Origin: Streptomyces sp. CC208A
GTDB taxonomy: Bacteria; Actinomycetota; Actinomycetes; Streptomycetales; Streptomycetaceae
Assembly: GCF_030010625.1 (NCBI RefSeq)
Contig: NZ_JASCXN010000008.1
Location: forward strand, 62,001 to 126,000
Length of the DNA stretch: 64,000 bases
Reading direction: 5' to 3'
Positions 1 to 11,134 of this stretch are shown here, piece by piece. The notes under the pieces are model-generated. The model saw nothing but the letters and a program-made list of their open reading frames with translations. It was not told the DNA's origin and did not search any database. The translations under genes and the position numbers were made by a program. Numbering within the stretch: position 1 is the first letter of the stretch; each line of letters starts with the position of its first letter.

Positions 1-881
1 GGCGCGCCTTCTCCTTCACCATGGCCCTCGACGGCGTCGGCGCCTGGCCGCCGATCTCCGAGTCCCATGTCGAGACGGACGGGGCCTGGGCCCTGTACGA
101 GGCCTGGGTGAAGCTGCTGACCGGCGAGGCCGACACCGCCCTCGTCTACTCCTACGGCAAGTCCTCGCCCGGCTCCGTCCGCGACGTGCTCACCCGCCAG
201 CTCGACCCGTACTACCTCGCCCCGCTCTGGCCCGACTCCGTCGCCCTCGCCGCCCTCCAGGCCCGGGCCCTCATCGACGCCGGCGGCACCGACGAGGCGG
301 CGCTCGCCGCGCTCGCCGCCCGCCGCCGCGCCGACGCCGCCGCGAACCCGCACGCCCAGGTCACCGGCGCCCGCCCGCAGGGCGATCACGTCGTGGCGCC
401 ACTGCGCACCGGCGACTGCCCGCCGGTCGGCGACGGCGCGGCCGCCGTGATCCTCGCCGCCGGCGACCGGGCCCGCGAGCTGTGCGCGCGGCCCGCCTGG
501 ATCCGCGGCATGGACCACCGGATCGAGGCCCACGCGCTCGGCGTCCGCGACCTCACCGACTCGCCGTCCACCCGGCTCGCCGCCGAGCGCGCCGGAGCCT
601 TCGAACGGCCCGTCGACACCGCCGAACTCCACGCCCCCTTCACCTCCCAGGAGGTGATCCTCACCCGGGCCCTCGGCCTCGGCGACGAGGTCCGGATCAA
701 CCCGTCCGGCGGCGCGCTCGCCGCCAACCCCGTCATGGCCGCCGGTCTGATCCGGCTCGGCGAGGCCGCCGCCGCCGTGCACCGGGGCGACTCCGACCGC
801 GCCCTCGCCCACGCCACCTCCGGGCCCTGCCTCCAGCAGAACCTGGTCGCCGTCCTCGAAGGGGAACCCCATGTCCGGTAA
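1..881 (+). CDS. thiolase-like (SCP-x type) protein, 5'-truncated by window edge
   Basis: The frame is open from base 3, so the true start lies before the window; 292 residues are visible. The fold is that of the thiolase/lipid-transfer (SCP-x) family: a segment rich in ESHVETDGAWALYEAW near the visible N-terminus, then a C-terminal NPSGG motif and a GPCLQQN tail. In true thiolases the first segment carries the nucleophilic cysteine; here Glu/Thr occupies that place, and the catalytic GHP histidine motif reads ANP. It therefore probably does not do ordinary acyl-CoA thiolysis. It overlaps the next thiolase-like gene by 11 bases, which suggests translational coupling and a shared complex. Paired proteins of this kind work in sterol side-chain or acyl-CoA cleavage as retro-aldolases, but the substrate here is unknown. 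Confidence 0.8.
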   Translation, partial: RAFSFTMALDGVGAWPPISESHVETDGAWALYEAWVKLLTGEADTALVYSYGKSSPGSVRDVLTRQLDPYYLAPLWPDSVALAALQARALIDAGGTDEAALAALAARRRADAAANPHAQVTGARPQGDHVVAPLRTGDCPPVGDGAAAVILAAGDRARELCARPAWIRGMDHRIEAHALGVRDLTDSPSTRLAAERAGAFERPVDTAELHAPFTSQEVILTRALGLGDEVRINPSGGALAANPVMAAGLIRLGEAAAAVHRGDSDRALAHATSGPCLQQNLVAVLEGEPHVR

Positions 882-2040
882 GGAGCCCGTGGCCGTCGTC
901 GGCATCGGCCAGACCAAGCACGTCGCCGCCCGCCGGGACGTCTCGATCGCCGGACTCGTCCGCGAGGCCGCCCTGCGGGCCCTCGACGACGCCGAGCTGA
1001 CCTGGGCGGACGTCGACGCCGTCGTCATCGGCAAGGCGCCCGACTTCTTCGAGGGCGTCATGATGCCGGAGCTGTACCTCGCAGACGCCCTCGGCGCCGT
1101 CGGCAAACCCCTCCTGCGCGTCCACACCGCGGGCTCCGTCGGCGGCTCCACCGCCCTCGTCGCCGCCAGCCTGGTCGCCGCCCGGGTGCACCGGACCGTC
1201 CTCACCCTCGCCTTCGAGAAGCAGTCCGAGTCCAACGCCATGTGGGGCCTGTCCCTGCCGGTCCCCTTCCAGCAGCCCCTCCTCGCCGGCGCCGGCGGCT
1301 TCTTCGCCCCGCACGTCCGCGCCTACATGCGCCGCACCGGCGCCCCCGACACGGTCGGCTCCCTCGTCGCGTACAAGGACCGCCGCAACGCCCTGAAGAA
1401 CCCCTACGCCCACCTCCACGAGCACGACATCACCCTGGAGAAGGTGCAGGCGTCCCCCATGCTGTGGGACCCCATCCGCTACTCGGAGACCTGCCCGTCC
1501 TCCGACGGCGCCTGCGCCATGGTCCTCACCGACCGGGCCGGGGCGGACCGGGCGCCCCGGCCCGCCGCCTGGGTGCACGGCGGCGCCATGCGCAGCGAGC
1601 CCACCCTCTTCGCCGGCAAGGACTTCGTCTCGCCCCGCGCGGGCCGCGACTGCGCCGCCGACGTCTACCGGCAGGCCGGGATCACCGACCCGCGCCGGCA
1701 GATCGACGCCGTCGAGATGTACGTGCCGTTCTCCTGGTACGAGCCGATGTGGCTGGAGAACCTGGGCTTCGCCGCCGAGGGCGAGGGATGGAAGCTCACC
1801 GAGTCCGGCGTCACCGAACTCGACGGCGATCTGCCCGTCAACCCCTCGGGGGGCGTCCTCTCCACCAACCCCATCGGCGCCTCCGGCATGATCCGCTTCG
1901 CCGAGGCCGCCCTCCAGGTACGGGGGGAGGCCGGCGAGCACCAGGTGGACGGCGCCCGCCGGGCCCTGGGCCACGCCTACGGCGGCGGCGCCCAGTTCTT
2001 CTCCATGTGGCTGGTGGGCGCCGAACCGCCCGCCGCCTGA
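871..2040 (+). CDS. thiolase-like (SCP-x type) protein, lacks nucleophilic Cys
   Basis: 389 residues. It starts with ATG inside the end of the previous gene, after a GAAGGGGA ribosome site. The N-terminal VVGIGQTKH motif, the central GGSTALVAASLV helix and the C-terminal NPSGGVLSTNPIGASG motif identify the SCP-x/lipid-transfer thiolase family. Aligned by eye to SCP-x (CSTGSTAL), the cysteine position is Ser89, the GHPxGxSG histidine is Asn333, and the C-terminal GGxxC cysteine is absent (GGGAQFF). It is therefore probably a non-thiolase such as a retro-aldolase, or a structural partner of the overlapping upstream protein. It converges on the glycosidase gene with only 5 bases between the two stop codons. 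Confidence 0.85.
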   Translation: MSGKEPVAVVGIGQTKHVAARRDVSIAGLVREAALRALDDAELTWADVDAVVIGKAPDFFEGVMMPELYLADALGAVGKPLLRVHTAGSVGGSTALVAASLVAARVHRTVLTLAFEKQSESNAMWGLSLPVPFQQPLLAGAGGFFAPHVRAYMRRTGAPDTVGSLVAYKDRRNALKNPYAHLHEHDITLEKVQASPMLWDPIRYSETCPSSDGACAMVLTDRAGADRAPRPAAWVHGGAMRSEPTLFAGKDFVSPRAGRDCAADVYRQAGITDPRRQIDAVEMYVPFSWYEPMWLENLGFAAEGEGWKLTESGVTELDGDLPVNPSGGVLSTNPIGASGMIRFAEAALQVRGEAGEHQVDGARRALGHAYGGGAQFFSMWLVGAEPPAA

Positions 2041-2045
2041 CGGCC

Positions 2046-4313
2046 TCAGGCGCGCAGGCCGTCGCGCACCCGCTCCGCCAGCGCCACCGGGTCGCCCTTC
2101 GGGGTCACCGGGTAGGAGTTCCGCCGCAGGTTCCAGTCGTTCTCCCAGGCGAACCAGTCGATCGCGGCCGGCGCCCGCCCGGTGACCAGCGAGGTCTCCA
2201 GCGAGTCCAGGTACGCCGACCAGCGGGGCGCGTAGAAGTCGGAGACGAGCCCCGACCACTCGCGGTTGGCGTAGTCGTGCAGACCGGCCTCGCTGCCCGC
2301 CCGGTGCCCCCACGTCGTGACGAGCGAGCGGGCGTCGAACTCCAGCGTCGCCCGCTCCTGTTCGGTGCGGCCCCACGCGCGGGCGCCCTCCAGCCACGGC
2401 CCGAGCAGGAACCGCCGGTCGGTGGCGAGGAGCTCGTCGAGCAGCTCCATGGACCGGCGCCACTCCGCCGCCTCCGCCCGGAACGCCGCCAGGTCCTTCG
2501 CCTCGTACGCGGCCTTGATCCGCGGCAGCAGCACCCGGCTGCGGTTGGTGAGCGCCTGCCGGGCCGTGTCCACCAGGTCGAAGCGGTACGCGTCGGTGGA
2601 CCGCAGCTCCGGGGCCACCCGCAACAGCTCGTCCAGCGCCCGCTCCACCGTCGACGCCTCGTACCGCATCGTCTTCGGCCCCCACGAGGCCGAGGTCCTG
2701 ACGGTGAGGCTCGGCCGGGCGGTGAAGAGGCTGTCCTGCGACTCGCTCCAGCCGTTCGACGGGGTGCCGTACGGGCCCTGCCGCAGCCACTCCCAGGCCT
2801 TGGCCGCGTGCGGGTCGGGGGAACCGTAACGGCGGGCCGCGTACCGGGCGAACCAGTCGGCGTGGTCCACCGGCGCGTCCTGCCAGGCAAGTTCGGTGAA
2901 GAGCGAGAGGGCCACCGGGTCGGCGGTGGTGGCCTCCGGGAGGAAGGCGATGCCGCGCAGCGCGCTGCCCGGCTTCGTCCGCCAGGTCTCGAACCGCTCG
3001 GTCCACACGGAGGTGTTGGCGCCGATCGTGGTGTGCCCCCCGAAGTTGGGGATGGTGCCGAAGGCGTACGGCGTCCCGGACCAGGCCGTCTCCCGGTCGA
3101 GCCCGTCGTACCGGTCGGAGAGCCCGTCCACCACCAGGAGGCGCGAGGTGTCGACGCCCGCGAGCAGCTCGGCCTTCGGGTTGCGCTGCCAGCCGAGCAG
3201 CACCCACGTCGCACCCCGCCGGGAGGCGTCGAGCGACTCCATCACCCGGGCCGCGGCCTCGCCGACCGGCACGTCGCCCGGGTTCCCGCCCTCGTGCAGC
3301 AGGTCCATCTTGTACATCGTGGTGGTGCCGAGCAAGTGGGCCTGGTGCCGGTAGAACGCGGCGGCGACCTCCGGGAACAGGGGCCCGCGCGGATCGAGCC
3401 AGTCCGGCCGGGTGAAGCCGATCCACCGGCCCTGCGGCACCACCCGCCCCTGCGGATTGCGGTCGGTGAAGCCCGGCGGCACCGTGCCGAAGTAGCCCGG
3501 CAGCACCGGCGTCATGCCCAGCTCCCGCAGCCGCTCCACGATCCGCTTGCCAAGGGCGGCCCGGCGGGCGATCAGCTGTTCGGTGACCGGGCCGCCGAAC
3601 GACGACATGTTCTGCATCAGCCACCACGGCTGGTGGGCGGGCCCCGGGATCCAGGCGCGCAGCTCCTCGCTCGTGTAGCCGAACTCCTGGAACGCCGCGT
3701 GATAGGCGGCCTCGGCGCCCATCTGCACGAACACCTCGTTCACCCCGTGCAGGGCGAGGAGGTCGATCTGCCGCTCGTACGCGTCCCAGTCCCGGTACGC
3801 CCCCGAGTAGCCGTCGTCCGTGTCGTTGAGCGCGAACCGGTGCGGCACCGAGGCCGACCGGCTGATCATGCCGGAGGGCGCGGGCAGCCGGGCCGGCAGC
3901 GCCGCGAGACTGTCGCCGGGCGAACCGAGGTCCACGCCCGCCGTGTAGCTCAGATACCAGTGCACCCCGCGCAGCAGCACCGCCGGGGTGCCGCCCGTGA
4001 CGAGGATGCGGCCCGGCGTGCCCGACACCGTGAACCGGTCGCCGGAGTCGGCCCGGCGCGTCAGCACCAGCTCGAACTGGTCCGCGTGCCGGGGCAGCAG
4101 GCGTACCAGCGCGGCCCGCGCCGCGCCGGCCGAGTACGCCGCCGCCGGTGCCCCGGCCGGCCCGGCCGCCGGAGCGACAGGGGCGGCCGGGGCGCCGGAC
4201 TCGGCGGAGGCGGGCACCGAGGAGGGCGGCGCCGTCAGCACCGCGGCGCACAGGGCGAGGGAGCACACCGAGCGCGCGGCCCAGGACCGCGCACGGGAAA
4301 TAGGAGGTCTCAT
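2046..4313 (-). CDS. secreted alpha-N-acetylglucosaminidase, GH89 (NAGLU-like)
   Basis: About 755 residues from the ATG at 4313; further in-frame ATGs lie at 4325 and 4331 but have poorer spacing from the GGGGATGAG ribosome site. An Arg-rich start and hydrophobic run (SVCSLALCAAVL) followed by an AxA region form a signal peptide, so the enzyme is exported. It has the three-part GH89 layout: small N-terminal domain, catalytic barrel and helical C-terminal domain. The acids expected as catalytic pair sit in MDLLHEGGNPG (Glu347 counted from the longest start) and FLPEATTADPV (Glu466), matching the family contexts FNEM and EGIENNPV. It would release terminal alpha-linked GlcNAc from host or microbial glycans. 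It is divergent from the large regulator, with which it shares a promoter region holding an inverted repeat. Confidence 0.88.
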   Translation of the reverse strand: MRPPISRARSWAARSVCSLALCAAVLTAPPSSVPASAESGAPAAPVAPAAGPAGAPAAAYSAGAARAALVRLLPRHADQFELVLTRRADSGDRFTVSGTPGRILVTGGTPAVLLRGVHWYLSYTAGVDLGSPGDSLAALPARLPAPSGMISRSASVPHRFALNDTDDGYSGAYRDWDAYERQIDLLALHGVNEVFVQMGAEAAYHAAFQEFGYTSEELRAWIPGPAHQPWWLMQNMSSFGGPVTEQLIARRAALGKRIVERLRELGMTPVLPGYFGTVPPGFTDRNPQGRVVPQGRWIGFTRPDWLDPRGPLFPEVAAAFYRHQAHLLGTTTMYKMDLLHEGGNPGDVPVGEAAARVMESLDASRRGATWVLLGWQRNPKAELLAGVDTSRLLVVDGLSDRYDGLDRETAWSGTPYAFGTIPNFGGHTTIGANTSVWTERFETWRTKPGSALRGIAFLPEATTADPVALSLFTELAWQDAPVDHADWFARYAARRYGSPDPHAAKAWEWLRQGPYGTPSNGWSESQDSLFTARPSLTVRTSASWGPKTMRYEASTVERALDELLRVAPELRSTDAYRFDLVDTARQALTNRSRVLLPRIKAAYEAKDLAAFRAEAAEWRRSMELLDELLATDRRFLLGPWLEGARAWGRTEQERATLEFDARSLVTTWGHRAGSEAGLHDYANREWSGLVSDFYAPRWSAYLDSLETSLVTGRAPAAIDWFAWENDWNLRRNSYPVTPKGDPVALAERVRDGLRA

Positions 4314-4502
4314 GCTTCGGCTCATCCCCATTGTCAGGACCGTGGGACGATCATGAACTGACCGCCCGTCATATGGGAGTATTCGCCGGGACTCCGGTCA
4401 AGGAAGACACGCTTCCCCGACCCGTTCCCCAACTCCGTACATCTGTGCGTCGAACACCCCCCGACCTGCGCGTCGACAGCCGTACCCCACACCCCACGCC
4501 CA

Positions 4503-4533
4503 TGTGAACCGCTTGCACGAATGCGGTTACACA
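4503..4533. promoter_or_regulatory. inverted repeat (operator candidate) in divergent promoter region
   Basis: The left arm TGTGAACCGC (4503-4512) and right arm GCGGTTACACA (4523-4533) are complementary apart from one extra base, with a 10-base spacer. The right arm overlaps the proposed -35 box of the regulator gene. The dyad is typical of a dimeric repressor site, for example LacI or GntR type; which protein binds is not known. Confidence 0.5.
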
Positions 4534-4554
4534 GGACGCGTTCCGGCGTACGCT
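4527..4554 (+). promoter_or_regulatory. sigma-HrdB-like promoter for the large ATPase regulator
   Basis: TTACAC (4527-4532) and TACGCT (4549-4554) are separated by 16 bases and fit the Streptomyces -35/-10 pattern. A start point near 4561 gives a leader of roughly 70 bases to the GTG at 4629. This would rule out the upstream ATG at 4521 as the start codon. Confidence 0.45.
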
Positions 4555-4628
4555 GGGCCTTTCGCGGGGTGATCGCCCCGGCGCTTGGACCGTGCGCCGG
4601 GTGTGCGCCCCCTGGGTGGGGGTGGAGC

Positions 4629-7600
4629 GTGGCACGACAGGACGGCAGGGCGACCCGGCAGGGCTTCGGCCTCTTCGAACGCGAGGCCGCGCTCGACGCC
4701 GCCGAGGAGGCGCTGGACCTCCTCACCGGCCTCGCCGGGGCGAACGACGCCGACGAGCCCCCGTCGCCACCCGTCCCCGTCCCTGCCGTCCCCGCCCCGC
4801 GCGACCCCCACGGCGCCCACGTCATCCCCCTCCGCCCCGGCCGTACGGGCTCCGCCGACACCGCGCGCCCCTTCCCCGCCGACCAGCCCGCCCCGCGCGG
4901 CGGCGTCCTCGCCTACGCCGCGCCCGCCGGACTCGGCAAGACCACGCTCCTCGCCGAGATCCGCCGCCGCGCCGGCGCCCGCGGCTGCACCGTCCTCTCC
5001 GCCCGCGGCGGCGACCAGGAACAGCGCGTCGCCTTCCACGTCGCCCGCCAGCTCCTCCAGCCCCAGCTCGCCCACGCCTCCGACGCCGAACTCCGCGAAC
5101 GGCTCGGCTCCTGGTACGACATCGTCGGCCCCGCCCTCGGCCTGCGCGCCGCCACCGCCGGCTCACCGCCCGACCCCCAGGGCCTGCGCGACGGCCTGGA
5201 CTGGGTCCTCACCCACCTCGCCGTCCGCCGCGCCCCGCTCGTCCTCGTCCTCGACGACGCCCACTGGGCCGATCCCGAGTCCCTCGGCTGGCTCGCCTCC
5301 TTCGCCCCGCGCGCCGAGGATCTCCCCATGCTCCTCGTCGTCGGCTATCGGCCGGACGAACTCCCCGAGGAAGGAGCAGAGTTCACCGGACACCGGTCCG
5401 GCCAGCGCCCGCACGGTCTCGCACCCCTCACCGCCGACGCCGTCGCCCGGCTGGTCCGGGACCGGATCGGCGCCCACGCCGACGACGCCTTCTGCCGCGA
5501 CTTCTGGACCGTCACCGCGGGCAATCCCTTCGAGACCGTCGAACTCGCCGCCAAGGTCCGCGACCGCGGCCTCGACCCCACCGCCGACGGTGCCCACGAA
5601 CTCCGCGACCTCGCCGCCGCCCTGAAGGGCAGCGGCCTCATCACCCGCATCGAACGCCTCGGCCCCGCCACCGTCCGGCTCGCCTGGGCCTGCGCCGTCC
5701 TCGGCACCGAGATCTCGCCGTCGCTCGCCGGAGACCTCGCGGGACTCGGCGACGAGGCCGTCGCCGACTGCGCCGCACGCCTCCGCGAGGCCCGCGTCCT
5801 CGCCGAGGCGACCACCTCCGACGCCCCGCTCGAATTCGTCCACCCCCTCATCGCCACCACCGTCTACCGCTCCATCCCCGACGCCGTCCGCGTCGCCTTC
5901 CACGGCCAGGCCGACGCCGGACTCGGCCCCGCCGTCGCGGCCCGCCACCTCCTGGAGACCCACCCGGAGGGCGACCCCGGCGTCGTCGCCCAGCTCCGCG
6001 CCGCCGCCCGCGAGAACCTGCGCGCCGGCGCCCCGGACGCCGCCCGCCGCCACCTCGCCCGCGCCCTGCGGGAACCCCCGGCCGCCGACGAGCGCGCCGC
6101 CGTCCTCTTCGAGCTCGGCTCCGCCTCCCTCCTCACCGAACCCGCCACCACCGTCAACCACCTGCGCGCGGCCCTGCAGGAGCCCATCTCCGACCCGGTC
6201 CTGCGCCAGAACATCGTCTACCGCCTCTCCCAGGTCCTCGCCCACAGCGACCGCCTCGTCGAGGCCTCCGAACTCCTGGAGGAAGAGGCCCGGCGGACCA
6301 CCGACGCCCGCAGCCGCCTCCGCATCCAGGCCGAGCGGTTCATGTGGGACGCCCTGAGGGCCGACGAACCCGAGTCGCCTGCCCGCTCCCGCCGCCTCGC
6401 GGCCCTCGCCGAGCGGCTCCCCGGCCGCGATCTCACCGAGCGGTACATCATCGGACTGCGCGCCTGGGACGCCACCCTGCGCGCCGAACCCGCCGCCATC
6501 GCCCTCCGGCACGCCGAGCGGGCCCTCGAAGGCGGCCTGAGCTGGGCCGACGAGACCCGCGGCTTCGAGGTCCCGGTCCTCGTCGCCCTCATCCACCTCT
6601 ACGCCGACCGGCCCGGCCGCGCCGAGGAGCTCTTCGCCGCGGGCACCGCCGAGTTCGAGAAGCAGGGCTGGCGCGGAGCGCATCTCTCCTTCGCCTACAC
6701 CCTCATCGGATACATCCGCTTCCGGCGCGGCCGGCTCGTGGAGGCCGAGGACTTCGCCCGCGCCGGACTCCGCCTCGCCGAGCGCGTCGGCCCCGGCACC
6801 CCCGCCCTGTGGTACGCGACCGGCGTCATGATCGAGGTCCTGCTCGCCCGCGGCCGCACCACCGAGGCCGAACAGGTCGCCCGCGAGCACGACTTCGGCG
6901 CGCCCTTCTCCGTCACCGTCACCATCCCCGACTGCGAGACCGTCCACGCCGAACTGCTCCTCGCCACCGGCCGCACCGAGGAGGCCGCCGTCGCCCTCGC
7001 CGACATCGGCCGCCGCCTCGACCCGCGCGGCAAGCGCAACCCCTCCTGCTGCCCCTGGCAGCTCTACCTCGCCCTCGCTCAGGCCGCCACCTCCCCGGCA
7101 CGGGCCCTCGCGACCGCCCACGACGCCGTCGCCCGCGCCCGCCAGTACGGCGCGCCCTCCGCGATCGGCCAGGCGCTCCGGGTGACCGCCGAGGTCTCCG
7201 AGGGCGCCGAGCGGATCAAGCTCCTGGAGGAGTCCGTCGAGTGGCTCGACCAGTCCCCGGCCGCGTACGAGCTGGCCCGCTCGCTCGTCGCCCTGGGCGC
7301 CGCCCTCCGCCGCACCGAGCGCCACGCCGAGGCCGCCGAGCACCTCTACCGCGGCCTGGAGACCGCCCAGGAGTGCGGTGCCGACGGCCTCGTCGAGGAG
7401 GCCCGCGCCGAGCTGACCGCCGCGGGACTGCGCCCGCGCGCCCTGCACACTGTCGACAGCCACTCGCTCACCGCCCGTGAGCGGGAGGCCGCCCGCCTCA
7501 CCGTCCGCGGCCTCGACCCGGCCGTCGTCCTCGGCATCGACCCCACAGCCGCCGCCCGCCTGCTCTCCGCCGTCTACCGCAAGCTCGGCACCGACCGCTC

Positions 7601-7682
7601 CGGTCTCGCCCATGCCCTGGGCGACCCCGACGCGCCCGGCGGGACGGAGCCGGCGCCCCGGGAGGCGGGCCCGGCGGACTGA
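4629..7682 (+). CDS. large ATP-binding regulator (LAL-like), degenerate C-terminal HTH
   Basis: 1017 residues from GTG 4629, which follows a GGGGGTGGAG site; an upstream ATG at 4521 would add 36 uncharacteristic residues ahead of the likely promoter. After a Pro-rich linker comes a P-loop ATPase: Walker A APAGLGKTT (about residues 97-106) and Walker B VLVLDDAHW (about 205-213). A long alpha-helical TPR-like middle follows. The C-terminus begins LTAREREAARL and ends in AVYRKLGTDR, as in LuxR-type helix-turn-helix domains, but the central recognition-helix part is short and Pro/Ala rich, so DNA binding is doubtful. LAL proteins are usually pathway regulators sensing nucleotides or ligands. It may control the divergent GH89 gene or itself through the inverted repeat. 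Codon use is like the neighbours. Confidence 0.8.
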   Translation: MARQDGRATRQGFGLFEREAALDAAEEALDLLTGLAGANDADEPPSPPVPVPAVPAPRDPHGAHVIPLRPGRTGSADTARPFPADQPAPRGGVLAYAAPAGLGKTTLLAEIRRRAGARGCTVLSARGGDQEQRVAFHVARQLLQPQLAHASDAELRERLGSWYDIVGPALGLRAATAGSPPDPQGLRDGLDWVLTHLAVRRAPLVLVLDDAHWADPESLGWLASFAPRAEDLPMLLVVGYRPDELPEEGAEFTGHRSGQRPHGLAPLTADAVARLVRDRIGAHADDAFCRDFWTVTAGNPFETVELAAKVRDRGLDPTADGAHELRDLAAALKGSGLITRIERLGPATVRLAWACAVLGTEISPSLAGDLAGLGDEAVADCAARLREARVLAEATTSDAPLEFVHPLIATTVYRSIPDAVRVAFHGQADAGLGPAVAARHLLETHPEGDPGVVAQLRAAARENLRAGAPDAARRHLARALREPPAADERAAVLFELGSASLLTEPATTVNHLRAALQEPISDPVLRQNIVYRLSQVLAHSDRLVEASELLEEEARRTTDARSRLRIQAERFMWDALRADEPESPARSRRLAALAERLPGRDLTERYIIGLRAWDATLRAEPAAIALRHAERALEGGLSWADETRGFEVPVLVALIHLYADRPGRAEELFAAGTAEFEKQGWRGAHLSFAYTLIGYIRFRRGRLVEAEDFARAGLRLAERVGPGTPALWYATGVMIEVLLARGRTTEAEQVAREHDFGAPFSVTVTIPDCETVHAELLLATGRTEEAAVALADIGRRLDPRGKRNPSCCPWQLYLALAQAATSPARALATAHDAVARARQYGAPSAIGQALRVTAEVSEGAERIKLLEESVEWLDQSPAAYELARSLVALGAALRRTERHAEAAEHLYRGLETAQECGADGLVEEARAELTAAGLRPRALHTVDSHSLTAREREAARLTVRGLDPAVVLGIDPTAAARLLSAVYRKLGTDRSGLAHALGDPDAPGGTEPAPREAGPAD

Positions 7683-7753
7683 AACCCCGGAAGGGGACCC
7701 GTGCGGCGCCGGAAAGGACGGAGCCCGGCGCCGCGCCGCGCGCCCGGGCACGT

Positions 7754-7759
7754 ACCATG
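7754..7759 (+). promoter_or_regulatory. -10 box of a leaderless gene (TACCAT)
   Basis: TACCAT lies six bases before the ATG at 7765 and no ribosome site is present. This TAnnnT-N6-ATG arrangement is the usual signature of a leaderless mRNA in Streptomyces. A convincing -35 box is not seen. Confidence 0.4.
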
Positions 7760-7764
7760 GCCGT

Positions 7765-8262
7765 ATGTCCTTCCTCCGCCGCCGCAGCGCCACTCCCGCG
7801 GGCCCGGACTTCGACGTCCTGGCCATGGACCCGGGGGACTGGCCCGGCAATCTCGGCGCCGGTCTGCTGCCCGCTCCCGACGGTTCCTGCCAGGGTGTCT
7901 TCCTGCGCTACGACCTCTTCGGCGGCCGCGGCCCCGCGATGATCATCGGAAACCTCCCGGAGGGCTCCCCGGCCCGGGAGCTCGCCGAGGGCCAGATCCC
8001 CTTCGAGGTCGCCCAGCTCCTCGCCGCCCTCGAGAACGACGAGCCGGTCGAGGTGATCGACACCGAGGACGTCCCCGTCATGCAGGGCGACAACCTCCTC
8101 ATCGTGCGCCGCTTCAAGCTCTCCGAGAGCCGCATCTCCTGCGTCCAGTTCGACCGCAGCGACAACGTCCTGGTGACCATCGCCAGTTGGGACCGGCCGA
8201 TCACCGACGACCTCTACGCGCTGCTCAAGCCGCTCCCCGCCGAGCTGTTCCAGCAGGGCTGA
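7765..8262 (+). CDS. conserved hypothetical protein of actinomycetes
   Basis: 165 residues, starting MSFLRRR. The protein is soluble with no signal peptide or membrane segment. It is acidic, mostly beta/alpha, and contains conserved-looking stretches (DFDVLAMDPGDWPGNL, VPVMQGDNLLIVRR, VTIASWDRPITDDLYALLKPLP). I recognise it as a family that sits next to the S4-domain gene in Streptomyces but know no function. The start is fixed by a -10 box six bases upstream, implying a leaderless transcript. It is followed after 17 bases by the S4 gene, probably as a two-gene operon ending at the terminator at 8690. Confidence 0.7.
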   Translation: MSFLRRRSATPAGPDFDVLAMDPGDWPGNLGAGLLPAPDGSCQGVFLRYDLFGGRGPAMIIGNLPEGSPARELAEGQIPFEVAQLLAALENDEPVEVIDTEDVPVMQGDNLLIVRRFKLSESRISCVQFDRSDNVLVTIASWDRPITDDLYALLKPLPAELFQQG

Positions 8263-8279
8263 GCAGGGAGCGGGGGCCG

Positions 8280-8645
8280 ATGAGCGCACGCGTCGACGCC
8301 TGGATCTGGGCGGTCCGGCTGACCAAGACCCGCTCCCAGGCCGCCGCGGCCTGCCGGGCCGGGCACGTCAAGGTCAACGGCGAGCGGGCCAAGCCCGCCC
8401 AGGCCGTGAAGCCCGGCGACGAGGTCCGGATCTTCCACGCGGGCCGCGAACGGATCGTCGAGGTCAAGGAGCTCCTGACCAAGCGGGTCGGCCCGCCGGT
8501 GGCCGCCGAGGCGTACGTGGACAACAGCCCGCCCCCGCCGCCGCGCGAGCACGTCGCCCTCGCCGCCGTCCGCGACCGCGGCACGGGCCGCCCCACCAAA
8601 CGGGAGCGCCGCGAACTCGACGAACTCCGCGGCCGCCGTCCCTAG
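8280..8645 (+). CDS. S4-domain RNA-binding protein (Hsp15-like)
   Basis: 121 residues from ATG 8280, preceded by GGGAGCGGGGG. The N-terminal half is an S4 domain: RVDAWIWAVRLTKTRSQAAAACRAGHVKVNG and KPAQAVKPGDEVRI carry the expected Arg/Lys RNA-contact positions. The C-terminal tail is basic (RPTKRERRELDELRGRR). Hsp15-type proteins bind stalled 50S subunits with a nascent peptidyl-tRNA, and the actinobacterial version is likely a ribosome-associated RNA binder. It is last in a two-gene unit with the conserved hypothetical gene, and a strong terminator follows. Confidence 0.85.
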   Translation: MSARVDAWIWAVRLTKTRSQAAAACRAGHVKVNGERAKPAQAVKPGDEVRIFHAGRERIVEVKELLTKRVGPPVAAEAYVDNSPPPPPREHVALAAVRDRGTGRPTKRERRELDELRGRRP

Positions 8646-8676
8646 AACGTCTCCGACCTCCTGGAACGTCTCCGAC
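8645..8676. repeat. 13-bp direct repeat, two copies, period 19
   Basis: GAACGTCTCCGAC occurs at 8645-8657 and again at 8664-8676, between the S4 gene stop and the terminator. Function is unknown; it may be a relic of slipped-strand duplication. Confidence 0.6.
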
Positions 8677-8689
8677 GAAGAAGACGGCC

Positions 8690-8724
8690 GAAGGGCCGCC
8701 CCGGACTCCCCGGGGCGGCCCTTC
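8690..8724. terminator. rho-independent-type hairpin between convergent genes
   Basis: Perfect 15-bp stem (8690-8704 with 8710-8724) around a 5-base ACTCC loop. It lies 45 bases after the S4 gene and just ahead of the geosmin synthase stop, so it can serve both convergent genes. There is no U-tract, as is usual in Streptomyces. Confidence 0.85.
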
Positions 8725-8731
8725 GCGCACC

Positions 8732-11134
<2,403 letters not shown>

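Noticed and set aside
733..4266. Very long open frame antisense to the thiolase pair and in another frame of the GH89 gene
   Set aside because: Its translation is Arg/Gly/Ala-rich with no recognisable domain, as expected from shadow frames in high-GC DNA; the GH89 frame on the same strand has a signal peptide and catalytic motifs.
4521..4628. ATG at 4521 as start of the large regulator
   Set aside because: The likely -10 box at 4549-4554 lies inside this stretch and the added 36 residues look like untranslated leader; GTG 4629 has a ribosome site.
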